This document shows, one piece after another, positions 20,691 through 33,190 of a stretch of 64,000 nucleotides of DNA. Source of the DNA: Sequoia sempervirens (Eukaryota; Streptophyta; Pinopsida; Cupressales; Cupressaceae); NCBI GenBank assembly GCA_007258455.2, contig VDFB02358134.1:212214026-212278025 (forward strand), written 5' to 3'. The position numbers were made by a program, and so were the translations under genes. The notes under the pieces were generated by a model, which was not told where the DNA came from, ran no database searches, and saw only the letters and a program-made list of their open reading frames with translations. Within the stretch, counting starts at the first letter, position 1; every line of letters begins with the position of its first letter.

Positions 20691-22439
20691 ACCAGTCCAA
20701 TGAGTCCTAAAGAATAGCCAATTTCTTATGTTCAAACTCAAAGGGGATTTGGCCAACTGACAAGATTCAGTCAAAGACTGAAATCTCCTACACTTCTAGC
20801 TTTGTAGTACCAAGGTGGGTCTCCCTTTACAATGCCTAAAGACTCAATTCAATTATGCACAGACATTGCTTTTTATAGTAGATAATTCCCAATGAAAATA
20901 TACCAAGGCATTGACAACTTCAAATCTAGCTATATTTTTGGTATCTCAACATTCACTTAGCAATTGGGAAGTAGAATTCAACACTAAATCTAAACCCAAC
21001 AACAAAAATTAAAATTATTTTGAATTTATGAATTGTTTCTGAAATGCACTAAGCTAAATGACAAATCAGTGCCTAATTCTGGGCCATGGAGTCAAATACA
21101 TAATCATAAAGACAATTTCATCAGTAAATGAACTTCAATCAGTGGATTCAAACTGCTAGTGCATTACACCAACAGATCCACTCAGGTTGTCAATCAAATT
21201 CTTCTTACAGATCCACCCTACACACTTAAAATCACAATTATCTGCTCAAATTATTTTAACCATTTATTTGAAATAGAACCATGAACAAACAATACAATCT
21301 CAGGGAAATTGAGATGAAAAATTCTAATAATTTGTATTATTGAATTCATATGATAAAATGTGTACAAATCTGGAGACAGTTTGATGACATTCATGATTTC
21401 CTTGAACAAACTGACTAATATTTACTCATGAAATCAACAATTACAGCTTACAAACTCAATTCATGACTCATAATCAACATTTCTCTATCTACCCCACCCA
21501 TACAGAAATTCAGAACCCTTTATAATGAGAGAAGAATGAGAATAAGAAGAAAGAGAAAAATCCCAAGAATTGATCTGTTGATGACATCTGGAAGCTTCAT
21601 CCATTGTTAATCTGCAACAAAAACTGGGAAAAGCCTCTCTCTTCTCTCTTCATTTGCAGTAAGAAACTTTTCCTTTGCTCTTTTCTCTCTGTAACAGAAA
21701 ATTCCCCTCTTCATGAAAACCTCCATCATTTTACCCCTGCAATTGAAAATGGCTTTTCCCGTGAAGGCCTATTTTTCTCTTTTGTTTTGTTGCACTTTAT
21801 ACTTTACCTCCAAAAATTAAAGTTTTCTAACTTTAATAGTGAGGCTTTGATTTATTTTCATTAGGCTACAAATTACAATATTCACCTTTAGCAAAGAGAA
21901 TATTCTTCTTTCTTTTATCTCTATTCATTTTTCTTCACAACTGAAGAAAACATTTCCCTGTGAAATGGTGTTTTTCCCAACAAAGAAAATTTTAGTGAAT
22001 ATTTTATTCACTTTGTCAAATTATCCCCCTTTCCATTTCACGTTGTATCTTATTTAAAATATTTTCTTTTCACACTAAAGGAGCTTTTAAATATTTCACA
22101 TTGAGCTTTCAAAATCAACAACCTGTGCTTTCATTTTCACCACCATTTCATATTTAAAAGAATTTCTTTTAAATAATAAAAAAATTTACTTTCCACACCC
22201 AGCAATATTTGAAAATATTTATTTTAAAATAGTGAGGGCACTTAAACTTTATTTGGGTAAAATATTTTACCCATGCTTGGAGCTTTACTCTTTTTAAAAA
22301 CATTTTCCTTTTAAAAAAGTCATCGGGTAATGTTTTAGTATTTAAATATTTTACTTTTAAAGAACAAAAGAGGGCCTTCAAAAACAGACCATTGGGCTTT
22401 TAAAAAGTTCATGAGGCCCACCATAAGCCACGTGGTGAA
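20691..22439. other. non-coding AT-rich stretch
   Basis: No gene, LTR end or clear repeat. From about 21480 the sequence is rich in CTTTT and TTTTCCC words, with many short direct repeats. Only short open frames, none with a recognisable domain. Confidence 0.6.
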
Positions 22440-23390
22440 AATTCATAGACCTCACAGCATGTTTGAAGATCACTCTTTAGCTCCCACGAGGTATGCAATC
22501 AAGGGTCCAGCTTTGACCACAAAGCCTCCATTTTTCCTGGCGATCGATCACTTTGTTTTCCCTAACCTTTCCCCTATGTTCATCGTAGCATCACAAAGTT
22601 TACACAGGAAACATGGAGTTTTGCCTCTCTCATTGAATCCCTTATTGGAAAGCCGCCCCTACTCTTTACATCGAGCATCTGCAAAAGTGTTCCAAGTAGC
22701 ATACTTGTCGCTCCCATTTGTAGTGTGACATTTATTTGGTCTCTATCAACACACATGGACATTCCCTTAGTTGGGTGTCAACGTCCTTCAAAATAGGCTA
22801 TCGAGCCTTCTCTATATACGTCGCTTCCTCCATTCCTCTCTTTAGTTGCCTCTTATGCCTCTGTAAAAATATCATTTGCAGTATTAAATCACTCTTCTCA
22901 AATGGTGTGATGGTTGCCCCAATATATTACAAACATTTCCATGTTTAATGACATTGCTTTAGAATATAGTTTCTAGCAGCTTCAAAGCATGTTGCCTCTT
23001 CTGTGGATTCCCACTCAGGGGCATGCTAGGCGTGATAATATGCAAATAGAATTTTCTCAACAATTTTGATGTAATATATTACAACAAACATTAGCCATAC
23101 CCTTCCTCCTTCATCTAGCACAATGGTTGTAGGTTTATGCACAAAATTTGCTTGCAACTATATTATTCTTAGTCTATATTTGAAGTTTTGAAATTTAAGG
23201 ACTTAAAACAATGCAACTTCAGCATTGTTGCACTTGATACTCCCCAAACACTGACACATTTTCATTGCAGTGCAAACCACCCCTTCTCCCAGTGCAAGTC
23301 TACACAAGGCAGCACATTTAGAGGGCACCATTGTTCTACCCTCTAAATTGCTCCCTGACCCATCTGGTTGTCGCTCTACATCTATGTGCT
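22440..23390 (-). pseudogene. possible decayed coding region, unidentified
   Basis: One minus-strand frame reads like protein for about 310 codons: VERQPDGSGSNLEGRTMVPS and KCAALCRLALGEGVV near 23370-23250, VHKPTTIVLDEGGRVWL near 23130-23080, ATITPFEKSDLILQMIFLQR near 22920-22860. It contains about 14 stops, a density close to what AT-rich random sequence would give, so the case rests on composition and continuity rather than openness. I do not recognise a family. It could be a captured host gene fragment or a transposon ORF. Confidence 0.3.
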
Positions 23391-23755
23391 CAAGCCATAC
23401 AACAGTTGCAATTCATGAGAGCACACAAAGCTCACAAAAAAAATAAGTGGATATAGCACAAGGTCTCAAAATATGGCCTTGTCTTCAAAACCTCATTGAT
23501 GGGCTACCCTGGACGATTGTCCTCTTAGTGAAAGCAAGGAACTGCTTTATCTTTGACAGTGATTATAACATCATAAGTAACAAGCAGAATTCCCATGTGA
23601 GCAGGCTTCTCTGGCCCAAGAAATTACTTGATCTTCCTGTAGATGATCAAAAAAGAATGATAAGTGCCATAACATCATTCATGAAGCCTAAGGTCTGGCA
23701 GAAATTCCTGAATAGAATGGAGTTAGTTATTGTGCAACATTTTGTTGGGTATTGA
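23391..23755. other. stretch between two weak coding relics, no gene recognised
   Basis: An open 102-codon plus-strand frame occupies 23447-23755 but shows no domain, and the minus strand here is broken by stops. I cannot tell whether it joined the flanking minus-strand relics. Confidence 0.5.
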
Positions 23756-24110
23756 GAGGGAAGAGAAAGTATCATAGTGGCCCCCTTGATGGAGTAGCTT
23801 ACATTCCATGTTGCCAAACATATATGAAACATCTGATGAGTTCTAAATCCATTTTAGATACATCCTCAATCAACTCAAAATGGACCTCACTTCGATCCTC
23901 TTTCCCTCTTGCAAGATGTAAATGCACATCCACATGATCAGGAAACTTTAACTATATTGGCATGAGAAAAAGATTTTCCTTTTCAGTATCATTTATCTAT
24001 TCAAACAACCAAGCAAGATTAAATGGTGTTGTGCCTTTGTCCCATGGTGGCTGAAAGTGAAACATCACCTTCTTCATTCAATGGAAAAGTTGCATATCCT
24101 TTGCAATGAG
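23756..24110 (-). pseudogene. possible coding relic upstream of 22440-23390
   Basis: A minus-strand frame gives PPWDKGTTPFNLAWLFE and then VHLHLARGKEDRSEVHFELI followed by DVSKMDLELI, with a few stops. Composition looks protein-like and the strand agrees with the next relic, so both may come from one gene with an intron or insertion between. No family recognised. Confidence 0.3.
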
Positions 24111-25519
24111 CTTCGTGATTATGTTGGTCTCTTTTCATTGGTGTAGCATTGATTTTCATCATACTCATCCAAGTTCTCATCATCATATGTATCATCTACT
24201 TAGAGAAGGGCTGATTTTTTTTTACATTGTTGACAAGAGACTTGAAACTTAATCTGACATGTGTTAAATGTCGGTTCTTGATTATAGACATCAAGTTGGA
24301 ACTCACTTTAAGATATTGTTTTCAAAACACACATGCTTCTATTATGCTTATATGCATTTTCCAGAGGCCCTATGAGGTATAATCCTAGCTTTAAACATAT
24401 TTACCTCATTCAAGTACATTGTGTTCAATGCTAGCTTTAGATACATTTTTCTCTTCACATTCAATGTTTAAATCTTCATTGGCAACTTTTTAATTTCACA
24501 ATTGTGCAAGGTATGTCAGGTCCCCATATGGGCCCGACTAAAAAACATTCATTTTCAAACAAGTTTCATCCCAAATTGACATGAGACAGCTTATGAATGC
24601 TCTTGGCATGAAAAATTGAATTGGGTTGTCGTTAAAATATGCTTTCTAGCCTATTTGAACAATGGTCAAAACTAGCCAAGTAGCCTCTGGAATCACCCTG
24701 GGAAACTAGTCAAATGACCTCCTGGAACCATGAAAATTCACAAGCATGCAGACATTTGACCCGAGAATGGAGTGCAATAGACGGCTCGGAGAAATAGATC
24801 ACGAGGTGAAAGATATTCAATTTCAAAGTTTCTTAGTCAGACTTTTTGTGCAACTACACTTGCTCCAAACCAATTAAAACTCACCTAATCACCATTTTGA
24901 AAAAATATCAAATCACCTTTTAGGAAGCCGCTATTGGAAACATAAGCTCATTTAGGTACACCAAGTATGCGTGCAAGAGGGATTTGCTTCAATCATCAAT
25001 CTTCACAAAGTATTAGGGGTCAAAGTTGACCACCTTGAAGAATGTCAGGAATGCAAGTGTAAAATCAAAACAAAATGCATTTGCTTTTGATCTTGAAAAA
25101 ATAGCAAATCAAATCATGAGGCTCTTAAACTGGACCAGGGAGTATATGAATGTGGGGAGAATGGAGAGAAACAACCCTTTTGTCATGAAAATCATCTAGC
25201 TGTGAAATATCAGCTCGAATAGGAGGCCAACTCGTAGGACACAGAGTTTGCAAACAACAGAAAAGTGCCAAAACCCTCCAGCTTCACTTTACAAAACCCT
25301 ATCAAAACTCATCATGGGGAGCTGAAAATTGACGTGCATGTTCCCATATGTCAATTGAATATGCTTTCCAAGGGGTTTTGCTTGAAAATCAACTAGCACT
25401 AAATTATGACCCTCCAAATTAGGTCACTTGGGAAGATTTTTTAGGTGCACTTTTGAGTGTGCAAAGGTGAATTTCACATTTTGGGCACTTAAAATTTTGC
25501 AAAATTTGAAAGTTCCAAT
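24111..25519. other. non-coding stretch, possible start of a long LTR
   Basis: No gene seen. TGTCAGGTCCCCATATGGGC at about 24515 has the look of a long Ty3/Gypsy LTR start, and the tandem arrays and TATA box downstream would fit such an LTR, but no matching end or target duplication was found. Confidence 0.35.
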
Positions 25520-26300
25520 AGGTACCTAGCCTTTTGGCTAGCTAATTGAGGTTTTCAGTAGCTGTCGTCTTCACAAGATCTGTATAGAATCCTCCTAGCT
25601 ACTCAGTGAATCCAATTGTCAGCCCTCGGGATCCGTCAAACGCCCGTAGATGAAGAATCAACAAAAAGTGTTGAAGGATAAAAACAAGCAAAAAAATGGC
25701 TAAGTATGGAAAAATGACCTTCCTTGAGAAAGGCGCCCTTCTACTGGTGGTCTTAGAAGCAGTTTTCTTGCTTCGTCACTTCCAGGAACATCCCTTCCAA
25801 TTTCCATCTTCACGATGAGATTATCGACACGTGCGTCAGAGCAATCCAACTCCCGACAGCGAGGGTCAAAGTGGAGCGTTTGGTTGAAAGTTACAACTTT
25901 AAAAATCATTCTCAAGAGTGCAATTGCGCCCCTACAGGCCAAGGGCGCCCTTGCATTTGAGGGTCTTAAACCAACTTTCAGACACTGCACATACAGTCAT
26001 TCTTTGCAAAATTCTTCCAGCTACGCGATGGATCTAGCATCCAGCCGATGGGAGTCATCATTCATCGGTAGTGGCAAGTTGAAGCACGAAGGGGAAAATC
26101 AAGAAAATGGCTGTCTGGTGTCATATGCACCCTTTTGGGAAAGGGATTCCTAGTTTTTGAGGCATCAGACCTAGTTTTTAGCTCTCATAGCCACCAGCAA
26201 CATGTCATCAGATTTGTCTCAGCTACGCAATGAGTGTGTCAGCTCAGCTCTAGGATCAACCAAGAATACAAAATTTAGGGTTTAACAGGGGTTACGGTAA
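25520..26300. repeat. degenerate tandem repeat of about 205 bp, cluster 2
   Basis: Four units, with landmarks at about 25521 (TACCTAGCCTTTTGGCTAGC), 25718, 25926 (GCGCCCCTACAGGCCAAGGG) and 26127. A second landmark, AGCTACGCGATGGATC-like, occurs at about 25597, 25810, 26019 and 26221, giving spacings of about 213, 209 and 202. This cluster is more CG-rich than its surroundings. Related to 20037-20690. Confidence 0.75.
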
Positions 26301-26880
26301 TGTTTTCAAGCAGCTAAAAAGTAGGAGCTTAGCTAAAAATCTCAAGTATTGAAGGAAGGTGCCTAGAAAGTCAAAGTTTGACTGTTTGGAATTGGAGTGC
26401 ATATTCTAGCCACCCCAGAAAGGTGGAACCAGTTAACTGAATATAAAAATATTAAAATCTTTAGTTTCAAACGTCAGTTTTGCTTGCAAAAGCATATTTC
26501 TTCATTATTTTAAAGTGGCGCCTATTTCAAGACTCAGTGTTAGTTTATGTTAACTAAGTGCAGCCCAATCAGATAATTGCATCCTAAATATAGGGTTTTT
26601 GCCTGCATGTGACGCCCAAACCCTCAAAAATTCTTTAAATATGCATTTAGGCGTCCATTATTTTCACAGTAGGTTGAGTGCAAACATGTATTTTCTCGTG
26701 CAAGCATGATTTGAAGGCAACACAAGTGTTATTTTTTAGAGTTCTTCACAGATACAGGTTCAGATTATTCAACAAAATTCATTCAAGGATAGGCATAGGA
26801 AAAATATGACTTTTATCTTATCTCTCTTATTTCTTCTATCCTTGTCTTAGGCTTTCTCTCGCATGTCCAAGTATACAACG
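26301..26880. other. non-coding stretch
   Basis: No gene or strong repeat recognised between the 205-bp and 154-bp arrays. Confidence 0.6.
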
Positions 26881-27300
26881 ACTTTTCACAATTTTGATCA
26901 TCTGGGTATGTTGTGCATGGATTTCTCTACAAAATCCATGTGTTAGAATTTTCTAGGAAAAATTGCCTTGTAGCTTCACTAGTTGAAGCTTTTCTTTTTT
27001 CCATAAATTCCTTTGCATGGTAGAGGCAAAGTCAATATTTTGAAAAATGGAGGATTTGAGTTTGCTTAGAATCACTTTCTGCACAAAACCCATATTCCAG
27101 AATTTTTCAGAAAAAATTGCCCCGGTAGCCCCTGCTGCCCACTTTTGTTTTTTTTTAGAAAAATCTTTGCATGTCAAGCTAAAAAGGTGTTTTTTCAAAA
27201 TTTTGACATTGTGGGTTTGCTGAGAATCATTTTCTCTACAAAACCCACATCTCATAATTTTTCGTGAAAATTACCCCCGACAGGCTATTTTTAGCCTCAC
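26881..27300. repeat. 154-bp tandem repeat, about three units
   Basis: The landmark ACAAAAYCCA recurs at 26929, 27083 and 27238 (spacings 154 and 155). Around it each unit shares AGAATTTTTCAGAAAAAATTGC-like and TTTGCATG...AAGGTGTTTTTTCAAAATTTTGA-like words. An open minus-strand frame across it repeats the same peptides and is a by-product of the array. Confidence 0.82.
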
Positions 27301-28312
27301 TAGGAGTCATTTTAGCTTTCCAGAGAAAGTGGTCAAAACATAGTCATGTTTACAGTCAACATGCTAGTTTTTTAGAATGTAGTTCACTTAGACTGAATTC
27401 AAGACCAAATCACTCTTAATTCATGATTTCATCATAATGACTAACACAAATTGGCATCAAGTGCATTCAGAGGGTTGATTCAGAAAATTTGGCAGGCGTA
27501 AGCACTCAAAGTCCACATAATTTCATACCTCGTATAGTTGATAGCCTTCCAAGGTTAGTTTAGAGGGTTGATAACATGAGGGTTGATACCATTGGAATTC
27601 TACATATGCAACAAGTTTGTGTGCATTTTTCACAACCAGAGTGTTCACGGTCGAACTTCACAGTTTTGTCATGCAACACTCTTCCATTGAAAAAAATGTG
27701 AAAAGCATCAAAAGCATTAGAAGCATAAAGCTGCAGAGGAAACAAAGGCCATCACTCCAGTTGTAGAGCTGCTAGAGTTACCAATCAATGAACTGCTAGT
27801 TGAAGTGTGCAAATATTTCCAAGATTGTTCAAGTTGCTGACAAGCAGTGAATTGACAGTTAAGACATGTGATGATCTCCAGATGGCGATGCGATCAACAA
27901 CCTCATGGAGGGGTTAATTGCTCAAGATCATGGCCAGTGAACTACAGATCAGGATGTCCCACCTTTTTAGGATAGACATTAAACACATGAGTTAACTTGA
28001 CGCCTCTTTCCAAGTTAACTCATTGTCCCACATCTCATTGCATGTATATTTTGGAATTACCTATGTACAGTTGGATTTCTCATATAGTGTTCAATTTCAG
28101 TTAATTGATGTTAGTTATCAATTGACTTGCATATCAATAAGGACTTGCGTGTTGCAAACTTCCATTTGGTTTAGTTTTGTTTCAATTAGTTGATGGTAGT
28201 TTTCCAGTTAACTATATAGTTGCATACATTTAGGTTTAGCAATAAATCTTGCATGATTGCAAGACTCATGTTAGTTCAAGGAGATTTTAGGGTTACCTAC
28301 TCCTTTGAGGTC
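27301..28312. other. non-coding stretch
   Basis: No gene recognised. AGTTAACT-like words recur at 27990-28220, probably remains of further short repeats upstream of the TATA box. Confidence 0.55.
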
Positions 28313-28320
28313 TATAAATA
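28313..28320 (+). promoter_or_regulatory. TATA box candidate of a putative LTR promoter
   Basis: TATAAATA in the context GAGGTCTATAAATAAGAGCA, followed about 190 bases on by the 87-bp array. The TATA-then-repeat order suits the R/U5 part of a long LTR. The support is motif and context only. Confidence 0.45.
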
Positions 28321-28510
28321 AGAGCATTCTTTCTCATTGTATTTTAACTTTTTCTCATGATAGCATACATGTTGTGCCCACCTTGCTTGTAGTATTGTAT
28401 TCAATATCTGTTCACTTAGTTAAATATAATTGTTGGTTTGATCATCATTGTGTGGATGTCTCATTATGTAATTTTTTGTCCTTGTTATTATTTCATGTTG
28501 TGATTAATAA

Positions 28511-28862
28511 GCTTTGTTGCATATCTACACCTCGGATAGGGGTTCCTCCTCCTTGGGAATTTAGTAGAGTTTATTGTTTGATGTTGTGATAATAATTTTT
28601 CTTTCATATCTACACCTCGGATAGGGGTTCCTCCTCCTTAGCAATTTAGAAAGAAGAATTGTTGTTTAAGTGTTGTTTCCAATAAGCTTGTTGCATATCT
28701 ACACCTTGGATAGGGGTTCCTCCTCCTTGGGAATTTAGTAATAACGTTTATCATTTGATGTTGTTACCAATAACCTTCATATTAGCCTACACCTCGAATA
28801 GGGGTTCCTCCTCCTTGGAAATCTTGTTATAAAGTTTATCGTCTAAACATTCCCTGCTCCTA
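28511..28862. repeat. 87-bp tandem repeat, four units
   Basis: GGATAGGGGTTCCTCCTCCT recurs at 28534, 28619 and 28708, with GAATAGGGGTTCC at 28796 (spacings 85, 89, 88). Each copy is preceded by CATATCTACACCT and followed by a variable T-rich part containing GTTTGATGTTGT. The fourth copy is the most diverged. Confidence 0.92.
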
Positions 28863-31800
28863 AGTCCTCATGCTCTATTTCTCTTGAGGAAATAGGATAG
28901 ATTAAAAATATTAAGTTAGTTGTAGTTAAAATATGCAAAACCAGAGAAAAACCTTAGCTATAATGTATTGGTTTTCTTAACCTTGTGCCTCTTCCAACTG
29001 AGTCAAAAAGATAGGATTTAGAACATTTACTTTTTCACGCATATTAGCAAAAGAGGGAGCTTCCCCTCCTAATTTGAAGAGTAGTCATTACACACTATGC
29101 ATAGTCGTCCATTTCCAATACGCACTCCAGAGGTGCAAATTGTAACACCAACATAGTGGAGATAAAATACATCAATGGAAAAGAACTCTTATATTGATTG
29201 TTTTAGAAATTTACAAAGCTTCTATGAATCTTAAATTTTCAAAAAAAATAGTTACATTTGTATGGACAGGTTTACAATACATTTTTTAGCTTGAACAGAA
29301 TGAGCTTTCCTATATAGGTACAAAACACCCAACCATTTACAACAAATATCAAATTCCCTTACATAGATCTAGAACTAGGGCATAATAAATGTGGTTGATA
29401 AAATATACAAGAGAAAGACATGCCATGGACATCATGCATCACACCCTTATGTCTCAAAAATGTGATCTTTGAGGTCAAGGAACGCACCAGACACCATTAA
29501 AATCCTACCATTGATATCTACCATTAAGTTTATCACTAATCACATCATGATATCTTCATAATTTGATGAATAAATATGTGGAATCCATGGTGAAAACTAA
29601 TTGAGATGACGTGAGAATCTAATCCCTACAAGATTTAATCCATTGTAATAAATTTTACATGGTCATGGAACCATTTAGTGTTGAATACATGAAAATCAGG
29701 ATTAAAAAAGTGGTTCTAGGCATTCTTTTGGTAGGTGCAAGGTATTTGAATCCAATAAATAATATAATAATTGCTTCCAATGGACTACCATTGAAATTTG
29801 TTAAATTTTACACCAAAACCCTACTTAATCTTCCTTGAGAAATGAAAAATTCATCATGGTCAGTTGTCAATACCCTTCTGGCATGTTGGGTCCTTTTTTG
29901 GCAACCATATGTTTTTTGGGGAATTCTAATGTGTCAGCTAGAAGTCAATGAAAATAAGCAAGAGCCTTTGAGTTTTATGGATAAGACCAAATCCATACCT
30001 CATAGCATAGTTCAAGGTGTTGGGGATTTGGGGTCACTAGTAAGTGATTCCAAAAGAGGAAAGCCTAAACAAACAACCTCAAGGAGTTAACAGAGCATTG
30101 GGTTATTAGGGATCATAGCTTGGAGATTACCCATAGTACCATTTTTTAGGGAAATTCGGTTCTCAAACTCTAATGGGAAATACATAATAAGTTATTAGGT
30201 GGTGGTGTTTCAAAGGAACCATGAAAAGAGTATCAAGGTGGAAAGAAGGGTAAAAGTCTAACTATATAAAATTATGAAAAAATTAGTGGGATTTGAGAGC
30301 CAGGCATAACTTGGAACAAGTATTAGGATGAAGGGGAGTCCAAAATTTGAAAGAGACACTTAGGAATTTATTTTTGCATTTGAAATAAGCTCAAAGAGTT
30401 GAGGAAAGGATGCAAGCATGACCAAGTTCAAATGTCAAAAAAATAGTCTCAAGAAACATTTTGAGGGTGAAGAATCATAATTCCAGGGTAACAAGGAATA
30501 AGTACCTAGGTTAAGAGATGGTCACAATTGTAACCTAGAAAAGCATGATATTTTTTGAAGCAATGGGAATCAAGAGTTAGCGATGAAAAGGAAAGGCTGC
30601 TAGGGAACAAGGAAACCCACAACTCTGGTTCTAACAAGGAACTAAGTAAGATCATACCAAGATTCTAAAATTGGTAGAGAATCAAGTGAGGTACTTTGAT
30701 CAAGGATTGTCTAACTTCCTAGTCTAAAAGGTAAAGAAAAAAATTTGTAGAAAAGACTAGGATGTGGAGAAAAGGCTATATGGGAATTCTAAGAAGGGGG
30801 TCTCCAACACACTATCAAAAATGAGAAAAGGCATGAAAGGATAAGAAATTCTAAGAGTTTGGAACTACAAAGGATTTAAGACAATTGATCAAAATTTACA
30901 CTTTTGAGGAAACAAAGGACATGACACATTAGTTTAGGGATGCCTTAAACTTTGTCATCAAAAGACAGAAAAAAGTTAACTACAAAGGATCAGGCTTTTA
31001 GAGAATGAATTGAAGTAAGATGATAGGACAACCAAGTTTGAAAGTCTGGTGAACAAACGACTTGATGTATAAATTGTCAAGTTGAGAGATTAGGAATGCG
31101 ATGGGGGCTATATGAATGCAGGATGAAGTCTAACACTCTAGTGATAGAAAATATTCTAGGGCATCAAAATAGTTTGGAGCTTGGTTAACAATCATGATAA
31201 CCATGACATGTTTGATAAGATGACATAATCCATACTTAGTTTTAATAAAGGGAATTTTTGGCATAGGTGAAACCCACTTATATTATCGTAGATCAGTTAT
31301 AAGAAGTAGGTTTACACAAGGTCACGTTACACATGAGAAAACACAACTAAATTTGCAAAATTATTTGGCATGCATATGGTTGGGTTCTAACAATGTGCAA
31401 CTTAGATTAATTTGATGTAAGTGCAAAGATTCTTTGTACATATTTTTCTAAGGGGTTGAGTAGTATAGTGTTAGAGGGCTTCATAGATTATTGGCCTATG
31501 TAATTCCTTCATTCCCAACAATGAAGCTTTAGGTCAATGTTCTATCTACTTTGTTCTTCCTACTTTAGCTTAGGTTGTGTGCTTTGTGTGCTCACTAATC
31601 AATTCTTCATTTGACATGCAGTGGATTGTTGCACCATCCCTGTAATGTGGATAATGATTGATGATTGTAGGATGTGAATTAGTGTTAAAATGGATGTTTC
31701 TAAATACCAAGACATGACAAATAACCACATAAACATGCACTAAGTTGGCTCCTAACAACTAATAGGAAAGGACAAGACTCAATAATTTAAAATTTCAAAG

Positions 31801-32855
31801 TTTGAATTTTTTGTCACGTCTACATCATGTGATATCACTATCATGCATTATGGAAATGGCCCAAGACTGAAAATGTTAAATATTGAGAGTAGAAGTGGAT
31901 ATGTAAAAGTGTGGGTTTGAGATGAGGTAGGTATATGTGAATACCAGATAAGATAGGGATATTGTTGAATGCATAAAAACATATGAATGTGAAAGTCAAT
32001 GGGAACCAATATAAATAAAAGAAGCAGCCAAGCTTAACACAAAAGCATATTATATGTCACTATAAAAAGTTCATATCAAAACATAGCCCAAGACGAAATG
32101 GCAGTTGCAACAAGAATACAAGTTTCATCATTATAATATAAAATTTTATTTGATTAAAAAACAAGATTTAATAAATTTATATTTTCCTATCTTAATGTGT
32201 TGTTAATTACTTGAAGAAAGCCTCACGTCTCATGAAGTATGGTATACCAATACCAAGGATTTGAGATGGTAGGCACTAAAAACAATATATATTACTATAA
32301 AATATATGAACAATAATAAAACATATGTTTTCTATTGATTTGGCCATGAAGATATTAATTTTATTTCTAGCTTTGATCTTATCCGGAGTACACAATCATC
32401 CGATGTTTAAGGGAAAGGAATTCTCTTAGTGGAGGGCCATAACTTTCTCTTTCAAATCGCTTTAGAACGACAAGATAATGATGTGTACTCGACTACAAAA
32501 GAATAAAATAAACGATGGCTTGTGGGGCTTCGCTAAAATATTTATAAGATAGTGTCAGAAAGTAAACTTCTTTAGATATTGGCATTCACGCTCAAGGGGC
32601 CCAACTACCGAACCAAGCAATGTAAGGTGTAATTCCTTCCAAAGAGCTTTGAGTACATGCACATTGGTCCGTACAATAGTATATTTTGAGAGAGGAAACA
32701 ATGATCTTGATTTGTTGTGGTGGTTGTTGGTTTGCAATCTTCGTACTATTGAAATGAAATATTTTAATAATGTTCACGAGGTCAGAGAAGTCTATGGGAC
32801 GGGGAACAACACAAGACCATTAGCGAAGAAAAAGACCCTAAACTATTTGTGATCT
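28863..32855. other. long stretch without recognised gene
   Basis: AT-rich on average, with purine-rich plus-strand text at 30000-31200 (many AAGGGA, GAAAGG words) and only short open frames. The longest protein-like one, 82 codons at 29842-30090 (MKNSSWSVVNTLLACWVLFW), has no recognisable domain. I see no LTR ends, PBS or tandem array here. Confidence 0.55.
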
Positions 32856-33190
32856 TCACTTGAGATCAATTCTTTCGTAGTGGATTTTGATGATGTAGTT
32901 TGTCGTTTTGTCCAACCTTGTCTCCTCAAACAAGGTACTTAAGTTATCAACTTGTAATGTGTCCTCATAACTAACCCGAATATCTTTATACGATGGGCAT
33001 TCCATAACAAAGTGCTATTATGTCTCCACCATTCCTTTGTCGCAAAATTGACATATTCTTTTTTCCCACTTTTTTTAGGTACCATCCACTCTTATTTCAT
33101 CATTATAGTTGTATCTTTATTTTTTGTTGGGTTCAATTGGTTTATCTAATTTGGTATGTCTAAAAGAGTTGGGGGTCTGTATAAAAAATG
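32856..33190 (-). pseudogene. probable LINE-type reverse transcriptase C-terminus
   Basis: A minus-strand frame ending at TGA 32856-32858 reads WEKRICQFCDKGMVET, then two adjacent stops, then HFVMECPSYKDIR and a C-terminus ending YIIKIHYERIDLK. The C-x2-C-x8-H-x4-C spacing, with HF before and CP-Y-R after the second Cys, matches the zinc segment that closes many non-LTR (LINE) reverse transcriptases. Upstream, the same frame extends to about 33190 with RYNYNDEIRVDGT and one stop. The RT core is not visible further right. Likely a 5'-truncated, old insertion. Confidence 0.55.

Noticed and set aside
25700..26153. ORFs of 96 and 112 codons on opposite strands
   Set aside because: They overlap each other within the 205-bp array and show no domain.
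26953..27255. 100-codon minus-strand ORF
   Set aside because: Contained in the 154-bp tandem array and internally repetitive.
20673..29153. TGTTGGTGTTCC at 20673 and GTAACACCAACA at 29142-29153 as ends of an 8.5-kb LTR element
   Set aside because: An 11 of 12 inverted match with TG...CA, but the flanks (AAGGG and TAGTG) do not form a target duplication and the left word also aligns with the 205-bp repeat unit.
29842..30090. 82-codon ORF with a hydrophobic N-terminus
   Set aside because: Could be read as a small membrane protein, but it has no homologous feature I recognise and no supporting promoter or neighbour.
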